Shown piece after piece: positions 16,210 through 24,732 of a DNA stretch of 64,000 nt. Source of the DNA: Acidobacteriota bacterium (GTDB lineage: Bacteria; Acidobacteriota; Terriglobia; Bryobacterales; Bryobacteraceae); the NCBI GenBank assembly GCA_016870995.1, contig VFZU01000011.1, positions 1 to 64,000 of the forward strand, written 5' to 3'. The position numbers and the translations under genes were made by a program. The notes beneath the pieces were generated by a model that did no database searches, was not told where the DNA came from, and was given only the letters and a program-made list of their open reading frames with translations. Each line of letters opens with the position of its first letter. The first letter of the stretch is position 1.

Positions 16210-17214
16210 ATGATTTCGATCTTTAAAAACATGAAGTCGGAGGCGGCGCCCGCACCGGCATCGGCGGTGGTGCCGCAGGGCTCGGCAAGAGCTTTGTTTT
16301 TGCTCTCTGAGGCGTTGAAGCTGAACATGATCCGGGCGAAGGGATTGAATCATGAGGAATTAGCTGCGAGTTTGGAGATGCTGGCGGAAATGTCAGACGA
16401 GGGTGAGGCAGAGGCCCCGATTGTGGAAGCCGGTGGGAAGGCTTGTGGCGAGGTGCAATCTTACTTTCTGCATCTGGGGCAGAGTATTGATTCGGTGGGG
16501 TTCGATCTGGCGACGAGTATTCGCGCGCTGGCGACCTTGCTGCATAGGAACTCGGAGAATCAGGAAGAGTTCCTGGGCGAGATGGAGCAGATTCGCGATA
16601 AGTTTCAGGCGGGGCACACGCTGGATGACATTCACCAACTGCGGTCGCATCTGGATTCTTGCCTGACTTCATTGCGCTCTGAGCTGTTCCATGCGCGACA
16701 GGCGCAGGCCGAGCAAAAATCGGCGATGGCAGAGCATCTGACGCAATTGCACAAGAGTGTTTCATCGTTGCGGTCGAAAGTGCAGCCGAAGCATACGACG
16801 GGGCCGGCCTTGTCGATCCTGAGGGTGAGGCGGTTGAAGAAAATCCGGGAGCGCTATGGCGAGGATGTGGCCAAGAAGATTCTTGACTATGTGACTCAGA
16901 TCCTGCTGGTGCGCTGGCCGGCGGCGTATGACATTACACCCTATGGGGATGAGTGTCTGGTGATTGTGGATAGCGAGAATCTGGATCTGGAGTTCCATCG
17001 CAATGCGCTGCGCAAGCTGACGAGCGAGCGACATGTGATTTCGACCAAGCTGAACGGGCATGAAACCCTATTGCCGCTGGCGATGGATTGGACCGTGATC
17101 CGGGCCCCAGCCGACGGGGACATGGAAGAATTCATTCGGAACTTCCTTGACGGAATGACACAGAAGGACAATCATACGGCGGTGCTGGACAAGACGCTCG
17201 GGCTGAACGCCTGA
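16210..17214 (+). CDS. Degenerate GGDEF-domain signalling protein
   Basis: The 334-residue cytoplasmic protein has a helical N-terminal half (about residues 25-190, with EEFLGEMEQIRDKFQAGHTL and AEHLTQLHKSVSSLRSKVQ, likely coiled coil). The C-terminal 130 residues resemble a diguanylate cyclase: RVRRLKKIRERYGEDVAKKIL matches the D-x-F-K-x-x-N-D-x-x-GHxxGD region, and PYGDECLVIVD stands where GGDEF should be. With YGDEC, the missing N-terminal Asp region and loss of the loop pattern, catalysis of c-di-GMP synthesis is doubtful; it could bind nucleotide or act by protein contact. The gene is followed directly by the 15-bp minisatellite. Confidence 0.65.
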   Translation: MISIFKNMKSEAAPAPASAVVPQGSARALFLLSEALKLNMIRAKGLNHEELAASLEMLAEMSDEGEAEAPIVEAGGKACGEVQSYFLHLGQSIDSVGFDLATSIRALATLLHRNSENQEEFLGEMEQIRDKFQAGHTLDDIHQLRSHLDSCLTSLRSELFHARQAQAEQKSAMAEHLTQLHKSVSSLRSKVQPKHTTGPALSILRVRRLKKIRERYGEDVAKKILDYVTQILLVRWPAAYDITPYGDECLVIVDSENLDLEFHRNALRKLTSERHVISTKLNGHETLLPLAMDWTVIRAPADGDMEEFIRNFLDGMTQKDNHTAVLDKTLGLNA

Positions 17215-17221
17215 GTGCGCC

Positions 17222-17430
17222 CTTTCTCAGCCTGCTCTTTCTCTGCCTGCTCTTTCTCTGCCTGCTCTTTCTCTGCCTGCTCTTTCTCAGCCTGCTCTTT
17301 CTCTGCCTGCTCTTTCTCAGCCTGCTCTTTCTCAGCCTGCTCTTTCTCAGCCTGCTCTTTCTCAGCCTGCTCTTTCTCAGCCTGCTCTTTCTCAGCCTGC
17401 TCTTTCTCTGCCTGCTCTTTCTCTGCCTTA
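17222..17430. repeat. 15-bp minisatellite, 14 tandem copies
   Basis: The unit is CTTTCTC(A/T)GCCTGCT. Fourteen copies lie head to tail between two convergent genes, starting 7 bp after the GGDEF-like stop and reaching the beta-lactamase stop. The only variable base is A or T at position 8: A in copies 1, 5 and 7-12, T in copies 2-4, 6 and 13-14. On the minus strand one frame reads AEKEQ repeated and on the plus strand FSACS repeated; in both frames the A/T change is synonymous. There are no spacers, so it is not a CRISPR array. Confidence 0.95.
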
Positions 17431-18306
17431 CTTGTCGAGATGGTCGACGATGATTTTGGCGAGGTCTGCGATCAGGTGCAGGCCGGGGTTATCTTCGCCG
17501 TAGTCGATGGATGGGATGTCCTCTACCGTGATCGCGATGGCGATTGGGCCTGACTTGCCATAAACGATGGCGACGTCACTGCGGAGGTGATCGAGTGCAC
17601 CGGTTTTGTTTGCCACCGTGAGAGTTGAGGGGATTTTGCGTGCAATGCCATCGTTATATTGCTGACGCTTGAGAGTGGCGAGAATGTCTTTGGCGCCCGG
17701 GATCTTGTTGGTTTCGATCAACTCGAGCAGACGAACCATCTCCATCGAGGTGGACGAGCCGAGGCCGTACTTTTGGTTTGCTTCGAGCAGACCGGCCTTC
17801 GACCAGCCCTGAGCGGCTTTGAGTTGGGTACCATCGCCGCGGACCTTGCGCATGAGGCGCGTCGCGGGCAGGCCCAGGGAATCCATGCGTGCATTCACGG
17901 CGTCGGCACTGATGCGCTCAATCAACATGTTGGTGGCCGTATTGTCGCTGACAACAATCATGAGATTGGCGACACCGAGCAAGGGGAGCTCGACGCCGGG
18001 CCCGAGTTCGCGCAGGACGCCGGAGCCGGAAACCATGTCGGCCTCGCGCATGAGGAGCTTTTCGTTGAGCTTGAGCTTGCCGGCTTGCGCCTGAGCGTAG
18101 ATCTCAACCAGCACGGGGAGTTTGATGGTGCTGGCGGTGCGAACCTTCTCATTTCCCTGGATTTCGACGGTGGTGCCAGCCTTGAGGTGTTTGGCGGCGA
18201 GGAAGACCTTGCCGGGGCCCTGGGCGATGCGCTGTTGCAGTGCCGTTTCGAGATCCCCCGCGAAGAGGGACAGGGTGAGCAAACAAAAGGTGAAACAGTT
18301 TCGCAT
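17428..18306 (-). CDS. Class A beta-lactamase-like serine hydrolase
   Basis: The 292-residue protein has a signal peptide (MRNCFTFCLLTLSLFAGD). It shows the class A active-site set: S59-T-I-K62 (nucleophile Ser and general-base Lys), S120-D-N122, and K224-T-G226. The omega-loop Glu is not obvious; LLEANQKYGLGSST lies in the right region, but the E-x-x-L-N pattern is weak, so true beta-lactam hydrolysis is uncertain and a D,D-peptidase-like or esterase role is possible. It would act in the periplasm. The gene ends within the minisatellite and is divergent from the giant Ig-repeat gene with a 62-bp gap. Confidence 0.8.
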   Translation of the reverse strand: MRNCFTFCLLTLSLFAGDLETALQQRIAQGPGKVFLAAKHLKAGTTVEIQGNEKVRTASTIKLPVLVEIYAQAQAGKLKLNEKLLMREADMVSGSGVLRELGPGVELPLLGVANLMIVVSDNTATNMLIERISADAVNARMDSLGLPATRLMRKVRGDGTQLKAAQGWSKAGLLEANQKYGLGSSTSMEMVRLLELIETNKIPGAKDILATLKRQQYNDGIARKIPSTLTVANKTGALDHLRSDVAIVYGKSGPIAIAITVEDIPSIDYGEDNPGLHLIADLAKIIVDHLDK

Positions 18307-18368
18307 AGGTAAATTCCAAGAGTATCGAATGATTTATGCTAAAGTCCAGAAGGCAGGACCGTTAAATT

Positions 18369-21300
18369 ATGTCATTTTCGAAACTCATCTCGATGGGGTG
18401 GTTGACGTTGACGCTGGCGATGCCGGGGTTAGCCCAGATTGTGCTGAATACGACGACGCTGCCGAATGCGTCGCAGGGGGTGGCTTACAGCACGAACCTG
18501 GCATCGATCGGAGGCACATCGCCCTACTCCTATCAGGTGACTTCTGGCGTGCTGCCCACAGGGATTACGCTTTCACCGCAGGGAGTACTGGCGGGAACCA
18601 GCCAGACGGCGGGGAGCTACAACTTTTCGGTCCTGGTGAGGGACAGTTCCAACCCGAATCTGACCGCGGAATTTCCGTTGACGCTGCTGGTGACCAATAG
18701 CAATGGGCTGCGGATTTCGACCGGCTCGCTGCCGCAGGGGCAAGTGGGGCAAGGGTATAACGCGACGCTGGTGGCAAACGGCGGTACGCCACCTTATGCC
18801 TGGGATCTGGTGTCTGGGGCGGGGAATTTGCCGAATGGCTTGACGATTACGCGCGAAGGTTCGATTGTCGGTACGCCGAATTTCGCCGGGGATTTCAATT
18901 TTGTGGCGCGCGTTACCGATGCCAATGGGTCTGGCAGCACAGCGATTTCGAACTTTACTTTGAGGATCAATTCGAGTGTTCTGAGTGTTTCCACGACCAG
19001 TTTGCCGAACGGTAGCCTCGGAGCCTTTTATAGCCAGGCGTTGAACATCACGGGTGGTGTGCAGCCCTACACGGTCAGCATCAGCAGCGGGTCTCTGCCG
19101 CCGGGCTTGAGCCTGGGAGGAGGCGCAGTGATCTCCGGGACGCCGACGGCGGTCGGCAGCGGGAACTTCACCGTGCGCGTGACCGATGCGGTGAACAGCT
19201 CGGCGCAAAGAGCGTTGTCGATCAACATCACTCCACAGCAGTTTTCGATCAATCAGGTACCGTTGCCGACCGGGCAGGTCGGTTCGCCATACTCGGCGAC
19301 GGTCACGGCGGGCGGTGGCCAATCGCCATACGTCTTCACGCTGCTGAGCGGAATTCTTCCTTCGGGAATCAGCTTTAGCAACGGTGTCTTCAGCGGGACG
19401 CCGACCGTATCTGGAAATTTCCCGTTAACGATTCAAGTTCGTGACAATACCAATGCGACTACTTCGGGCAATTTCAGCCTGGTGATCAATTCGACGACTC
19501 TGCAATTGAGCAATGCCTCACTGCCGAATGCAGTAATCAATCAGAGTTACAACGCAACCATCAGCGCAAGCGGTGGGCAAGCACCCTATACGTTCAGCAT
19601 TGTGAGTGGGTCGTTGCCGGTGGGCTTGGCCTTGGGAACCGGCGGAAGCTTTAGCGGGGCACCGACGACCAGCGGAGTGTTTCAGTTTACGGTGCGGGTA
19701 ACGGATGCTGTTGGAGCGCTGACGCAGAGCATTTATTCGCTGACGGTGAATAGCAGTTCTCTTGCGTTCACTTCAGCCTCGATCCCGAACCCGCGTGTGA
19801 ATCAGACTTACTCGGCCAGTCTGGCTGCTTCTGGCGGAACTGCGCCATATCTGTTCACCATCGCAGGTGGGAGCCTGCCGCAGGGCCTGAACCTGGGCGC
19901 GAATGGTTCGATCTCCGGAGTGCCGACGCAAGCCGGAAGTTTCCAGGTTACGTTCCGGGTTCAGGATGCCCAGCAGAACACTGCCCAGGTGACGATAACC
20001 ATTACAGTGGAGGCTTTTGGCTTCAGAATCACGACTTCTTTCTTGTCGTCGGGCCGCTTGGGACAACCGTACTCTGCGGGAATCACCGCTGAGGGTGGAA
20101 CGACTCCGTACGTGTTTTTCGTGCTGAGCGGTCAACTGCCGCCGGGAGTGAATCTGAATTTTAACGGCACGCTGGCGGGTGCGCCGACTGTGGCTGGAAA
20201 CTACTCGTTCGTCGTGCGCGCCATCGATAGCGCAAACAATGCCGCAGAGGCGAATTTCTCTCTTGCGATCAACGCGTCGAACATTGCGCTAACCAGTCCT
20301 GCACTCGCGACCGGCACACTGAACCAGCCCTACAGCGCGAGCTTGTCGTCGACCGGTGGTACTTCTCCTTACACGTATTCAGTCATATCTGGTGGCTTGC
20401 CTCCCGGTATTACGCTGTCGAACGGCGGCGTGTTTTCAGGCACACCCACTTCGAGTGGGACCTTCAATTTTGTTGTGCGAGTGCAGGACAACACTTCGAC
20501 GAGTTCGGTCTTTAATCTGTCGATTACGATCAACTCCACGACGCTGTTGATCACGACGTCGACCCTTCCGGCGGGTTCGGTTGGCTCACCTTATTCCGCT
20601 TCGATCGCGGCGACTGGCGGTACGCAACCGTACGGGTTCAGCCTCAACGGTGGAGCCTTGCCGAGCGGTATGGTTCTGTCGCCTAACGGGCAATTGAGCG
20701 GCTCGCCGACACAGAGTGGCAGCTTCTCATTTGGAGTTCGAGTTACAGATAATCTTGGAGCGACGGCAACGCAGAACTTCTCGATTGAGATCACTGGGTC
20801 GGGAACGCTGACCATCGTGACTGCCAGCTTGCCCGGGGCGCAGCTGAATCAGTTGTACAACGCAAGCGTGTTGATTTCGGGCGGTGTGTTGCCCTACACG
20901 GTGACGATCATTAGTGGCAGCCTGCCTCCAGGACTGACGTTACTTGCCAATGGTGGAATCTCGGGAACCCCCACGGCTGGTGGAAACTACAACTTCATTT
21001 TGCGGGTTGTGGATGGGTTCGGGTCTGCAACGCAGCAGAGTTTGTCGATTGCGGTGAGCACGTCCAGTTTGGCGATTGCCACGAGTGCTCTGCCAAACGG
21101 TCAGCTTGGTCAGTTCTACACAACGCAGCTTTCTGCCACGGGCGGCACCGGGCCGTATAGCTGGTCGATTGTGACCGGTACGTTGCCTGCGGGGGTTACG
21201 TTGAACGCAAGCGGTCAGTTGTCGGGATTGCCGACGACGGGTGGTGGATTTGAGGTCACGATCCGGGTGACAGACACGACGAGCCTGACGGCATCGAAGA

Positions 21301-23879
21301 CGTTTCAATTCGCGATTGGATCGACGATCCTTGGATTCCTGACGACAAGCCTGCCGCAGGCTTATGTCAATCAGCCTTACTCGGCACAGTTGCAAGTAGG
21401 CGGCGGTGCGGCACCTTACAACATTGTTTTGATCGCGGGTTCACTGCCGTCTGGACTGTCGTTGACCCCGAACGGATTGATCTCGGGCACTCCGCTAGCA
21501 ACTTCGTTCTCGAACCTGACCTTCCGGGTTACGGATGCGACAGCGAATACGGCCCAGGTGAATCTCAATCTTGCAGTGGGGCAATCGACGCTGTTGTTCT
21601 CCACGTCGAGCATTCCATCCGCAGCGGTCAGTCAGATCTACAATACGGCGCTGGTAGCGACGGGCGGCGTGCAACCTTATTCGTTCACGGTTACAAGCGG
21701 GAACCTACCTCCAGGCTTCATTTTGTCGGAGGCTGGGATCTTGTCTGGTACAACGACGCAGGCCGGGATTTACACGTTTGTGGTGAGAGTTCGCGATAGC
21801 GCTAACGCGGCCGTCTCGCAGAGCTTCAACCTGAATGTGTTGACGAGTAGCCTGTCGATTACAACGACAACCTTGCCCAACGGTCGTGTGGGCCAATCCT
21901 ACTTGCAGACGATTCAAACCGCGGGCGGTGTGCTGCCGATCCGGACTGAGTTACTGCAGACGATTAATGTTGGGCCGCCGCCTCCTGGATTGACGCTCTC
22001 CCTGGGCGGGGTGCTGCAAGGAACGCTTACGACCGCGGGCACTTACACGTTCTCGATTCGTGCCACGGACGCTCAGAACCTCGTTGCGACGGCTACGTAC
22101 ACCGTAGTCATCGGGCCGCCGGCTCCGGCGTTCACCTCGACGACACTGCCGAATGGCACGGCCGGGCAGGCGTATTCACAGGCCCTGGCCGCCAGCGGTG
22201 GGACAGTTCCCTATATGTTCTCGCTGGTGACTGGATTGTTGCCGCAGGGTTTGACGTTGAGTCCTGGCGGGCTGTTGGCGGGGACGCCGACGACGGCAGG
22301 TAACTTCACATTCACGCTGCGAGTGAGCGATGCGGCTCAGCAGAGTAGTGACGCTACATTTTCGATTGTGATTGCCAGCGGTGCGACACCGCTTGCGATC
22401 AGCGCTTTGGCACCGCCTCCGGGCGTGCTGAACTTCCCCTACAATTTCAACTTGTCCGCGACGGGTGGCCGGGAACCGTACTCCTGGTCGATTCCGGTGG
22501 GGCCGATTCCAAATGGATTGAGGCTCGATGCGAATGGCTCGATGAATGGGCTGTTGCTGTCGCCGGGCAGTTATCGGTTTACGGTGCGAGTGTCGGATTC
22601 AGCGGGTGCATCGGCTGACACGACGCTTGGAGTCACCGTGGCGGGAGCGGCGCGTCTGGCGAATGGGCAAGTCGGGTCGAGTTATTCCGAGACGGTTCCT
22701 TCCCCGACGACAGGCCTTGCGCCGTTCACCTTTGCATTGAACGCCAATGCCCTGGGCGCGTTGCCGGAGGGTTTGAATCTCGGGCCAGATGGTCGAATCA
22801 GTGGCACGCCGGTGAATCCGGGCGTGTACACGTTCGGTCTATTGATTCGCGATGCCAGTGGCTTTGCCAGCAATGCCGCCGTCACGCTCACCGTGAACGC
22901 AGCGCCGGGTTTGAGAATTCAGACCTTGACTCTACCCGGCGGCTCGACTGGTGCTGCCTATAACCAGACCTTGGTGGCATCGGGTGGACGGGATCCCTAC
23001 AACTGGGCCGTTAGCTCGGGCACGCTGCCGAACGGACTGGTGTTGAATCCGGTGAGTGGGCAGTTGACTGGGACGCCGACCTTGCAGGGCACAGGCTTCT
23101 TTGTCGTGCGCGTGTCGGATACGGCGGGAGCTTCGGCGACGGGCTACCTCGGCATCAGCGTTGGACCGGCGGGTTCGCCGTTGCTGAACGCGATTACGAG
23201 TGCTGCCAGTTACGGCGCGAACGGGATTGCGCCAGGCGAGCTGCTGACGATCTTTGGTGGGACGCTTGGGCCGCAGACGCTCGTACCGTTCGCGCTTGCG
23301 AATAATGCAGTACCGACGTTGCTGAGCGGGACTCGAGTTTTGTTCGACGGCGTGGCCGTGCCGCTGATTTACACGCAGGCGGGACAGGTGAGCGTGATTG
23401 CGCCGTTTAGCCTTGAGTCCAGGCCTTCGACGCGTGTTGTGGTGGAGTACCTTGGATTCCAGTCGACGCCGTTCCTGATGCCAGTGGTTGCATCGAAGCC
23501 CGGGTTGTTCACAGTGGATGGCAGCGGCGAAGGGCCGGGGGCGATCCTGAACCAGAATGGCTCGGTGAACACGATGTCAAACCGGGCAGCGCGTGAATCG
23601 GTGGTGGTGCTGTACCTGACAGGAGCGGGGGCGATGTCGCCTGCGGGCCTCGAGGGACGTGTCGCTACGGGTGTCTCGGAGTTGAACCTGCCGGTTCGGG
23701 TGAGCGTGAATGGAGCGCCGGCGACGGTGCTGTATGCTGGCAACGCTCCGGGCTTGGTGGAAGGTGTTGTTCAGATGAACATCCGCCTGCCGCTGAACAC
23801 TGTGCCGGGTCAGAACTCAATCGTGGTTCAGGTGGGGCCGAATGGCACTACTTCGAATGTGACGGTTTGGGTGGAATAG
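18369..23879 (+). CDS. Giant secreted protein: 18 putative Ig-like repeats plus C-terminal TIGR03437 domain
   Basis: The 1836-residue protein has a signal peptide (MSFSKLISMGWLTLTLAMPGLAQ). Then come 18 repeats of about 87 residues, each with the plan LPNG..GQ.Y...L.A.GG..PY.[FW]S...G.LP.GL.L...G.[IL]SGTPT..G.[FY].F.V.V.D, the putative-Ig (He_PIG) pattern of bacterial surface proteins. Repeat 14 is aberrant (PIRTELLQTINVGPPPPG) and repeat 17 lacks its first strand. From about residue 1605 the protein changes to the TIGR03437 domain (ITSAASYGANGIAPGELLTIFGG ... VLYLTGAGAMSP ... VVQMNIRLP), which is characteristic of Solibacter paralogues. It is probably extracellular or surface-bound, perhaps for adhesion or polysaccharide binding; no catalytic part is seen. 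AGGCAGGA precedes ATG 18369. Confidence 0.9.
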   Translation: MSFSKLISMGWLTLTLAMPGLAQIVLNTTTLPNASQGVAYSTNLASIGGTSPYSYQVTSGVLPTGITLSPQGVLAGTSQTAGSYNFSVLVRDSSNPNLTAEFPLTLLVTNSNGLRISTGSLPQGQVGQGYNATLVANGGTPPYAWDLVSGAGNLPNGLTITREGSIVGTPNFAGDFNFVARVTDANGSGSTAISNFTLRINSSVLSVSTTSLPNGSLGAFYSQALNITGGVQPYTVSISSGSLPPGLSLGGGAVISGTPTAVGSGNFTVRVTDAVNSSAQRALSINITPQQFSINQVPLPTGQVGSPYSATVTAGGGQSPYVFTLLSGILPSGISFSNGVFSGTPTVSGNFPLTIQVRDNTNATTSGNFSLVINSTTLQLSNASLPNAVINQSYNATISASGGQAPYTFSIVSGSLPVGLALGTGGSFSGAPTTSGVFQFTVRVTDAVGALTQSIYSLTVNSSSLAFTSASIPNPRVNQTYSASLAASGGTAPYLFTIAGGSLPQGLNLGANGSISGVPTQAGSFQVTFRVQDAQQNTAQVTITITVEAFGFRITTSFLSSGRLGQPYSAGITAEGGTTPYVFFVLSGQLPPGVNLNFNGTLAGAPTVAGNYSFVVRAIDSANNAAEANFSLAINASNIALTSPALATGTLNQPYSASLSSTGGTSPYTYSVISGGLPPGITLSNGGVFSGTPTSSGTFNFVVRVQDNTSTSSVFNLSITINSTTLLITTSTLPAGSVGSPYSASIAATGGTQPYGFSLNGGALPSGMVLSPNGQLSGSPTQSGSFSFGVRVTDNLGATATQNFSIEITGSGTLTIVTASLPGAQLNQLYNASVLISGGVLPYTVTIISGSLPPGLTLLANGGISGTPTAGGNYNFILRVVDGFGSATQQSLSIAVSTSSLAIATSALPNGQLGQFYTTQLSATGGTGPYSWSIVTGTLPAGVTLNASGQLSGLPTTGGGFEVTIRVTDTTSLTASKTFQFAIGSTILGFLTTSLPQAYVNQPYSAQLQVGGGAAPYNIVLIAGSLPSGLSLTPNGLISGTPLATSFSNLTFRVTDATANTAQVNLNLAVGQSTLLFSTSSIPSAAVSQIYNTALVATGGVQPYSFTVTSGNLPPGFILSEAGILSGTTTQAGIYTFVVRVRDSANAAVSQSFNLNVLTSSLSITTTTLPNGRVGQSYLQTIQTAGGVLPIRTELLQTINVGPPPPGLTLSLGGVLQGTLTTAGTYTFSIRATDAQNLVATATYTVVIGPPAPAFTSTTLPNGTAGQAYSQALAASGGTVPYMFSLVTGLLPQGLTLSPGGLLAGTPTTAGNFTFTLRVSDAAQQSSDATFSIVIASGATPLAISALAPPPGVLNFPYNFNLSATGGREPYSWSIPVGPIPNGLRLDANGSMNGLLLSPGSYRFTVRVSDSAGASADTTLGVTVAGAARLANGQVGSSYSETVPSPTTGLAPFTFALNANALGALPEGLNLGPDGRISGTPVNPGVYTFGLLIRDASGFASNAAVTLTVNAAPGLRIQTLTLPGGSTGAAYNQTLVASGGRDPYNWAVSSGTLPNGLVLNPVSGQLTGTPTLQGTGFFVVRVSDTAGASATGYLGISVGPAGSPLLNAITSAASYGANGIAPGELLTIFGGTLGPQTLVPFALANNAVPTLLSGTRVLFDGVAVPLIYTQAGQVSVIAPFSLESRPSTRVVVEYLGFQSTPFLMPVVASKPGLFTVDGSGEGPGAILNQNGSVNTMSNRAARESVVVLYLTGAGAMSPAGLEGRVATGVSELNLPVRVSVNGAPATVLYAGNAPGLVEGVVQMNIRLPLNTVPGQNSIVVQVGPNGTTSNVTVWVE

Positions 23880-23899
23880 CTGGTGGTTTAGAAACCGAC

Positions 23900-24700
23900 G
23901 CAAGCGGGGGCGATGTCGCTTCCGCTCTTGCGAAGACGTGTTGCCACGGGCGTGTCGAAGTCGAACCTGCCGGTGCGTCATGCTGCCAACTGTCTGTTGC
24001 AGTTGGCAGATGTTTCCAATACAGACCGCCACATACTGACGAACCTCTTGCTGGATTTGGCAATTCAACTCACTAGCTGATAGTGTTGCCCCTGTGTGTT
24101 GGAATTTGCCTGTAGGCCTACAAGGATGTTTCGCGCATCAGCGCGTGGGCGCTAGAGCAGCGGTTGCTGGGGAGCCAGAGTGTAGCGCCTGCGAAAGTGT
24201 TTAGTGCTGGCAGCGCACCCTGTTTGTTGGAAGAACTAGTGCCGACAAACAGCCTCTGACTGTTGACCCTCAGGCTGAAATCAACAATTGCCGGGACTAC
24301 CCGCTGCTGCTGCTGAGGGAGCGGCTTCGTTTTCTGGGCCTGCATGGATTAGTCTGGCCAGGGTTGTCAGCCTTAGACTCGGCAGTGGTGGCGAGCTTGA
24401 ATGAATCGCCGCACGCTGATGAGCGTTGTGCCGGATCTTGCCTGAACAGGGAGTCAGATTTGAACCTGCTGAGGCGGTCGAGCGTGAAGGCATTGCCAGC
24501 GACACTGTTTAGTCCTGGCAGTGCTGTCTATTGGTAGCTTCAGTGCGGACAGACCTCCGCCTGCTGTTGAAGCTTTTGTGGGATGTGGAAACCGCAGTCA
24601 CTTGCTCATGGTGTTGTCCCGTGCGTTTGCGAATTTGCAGGTGGGCCTGCAAAGATGTCGCACCCCAGCAGGAAGGCGCTGTGAGTCTGAACTGCTTGCG
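23900..24700 (+). pseudogene. Three decayed copies of the TIGR03437 3' end
   Basis: The 850 bp after the giant gene hold no intact gene. The stretch from 23907 repeats the coding sequence for GAMSPAGLEGRVATGVSELNLPVR in decayed form; 24465-24540 matches the DNA for GVSELNLPVRVSVNGAPATVLYAGNA over about 75 bp with frame loss, and 24170-24215 matches its APATVLYAGNAP part. Three units starting near 23980, 24203 and 24500 align with each other through segments such as ACAGACC..CC and GAATTTGC...GGCCT.CAA. A 9-bp inverted repeat (23984-23992 with 24000-24008) lies in the first. All carry stops and indels. Confidence 0.6.
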
Positions 24701-24732
24701 GGATCAATATGGAGTTCGACGGATTGAGTGAA

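Noticed and set aside
17222..17430. Tandem 15-bp units as a CRISPR array
   Set aside because: Units abut directly with no spacers, and no cas genes are nearby.
17215..17553. Plus-strand frame with FSACS repeats as a Cys-rich protein
   Set aside because: It arises from the minisatellite and then runs antisense through the beta-lactamase gene; no ribosome binding site, and the start overlaps the previous stop.
23984..24008. 9-bp inverted repeat as the terminator of the giant gene
   Set aside because: No T-run follows, it lies over 100 bp after the stop, and it is part of the decayed repeat units.
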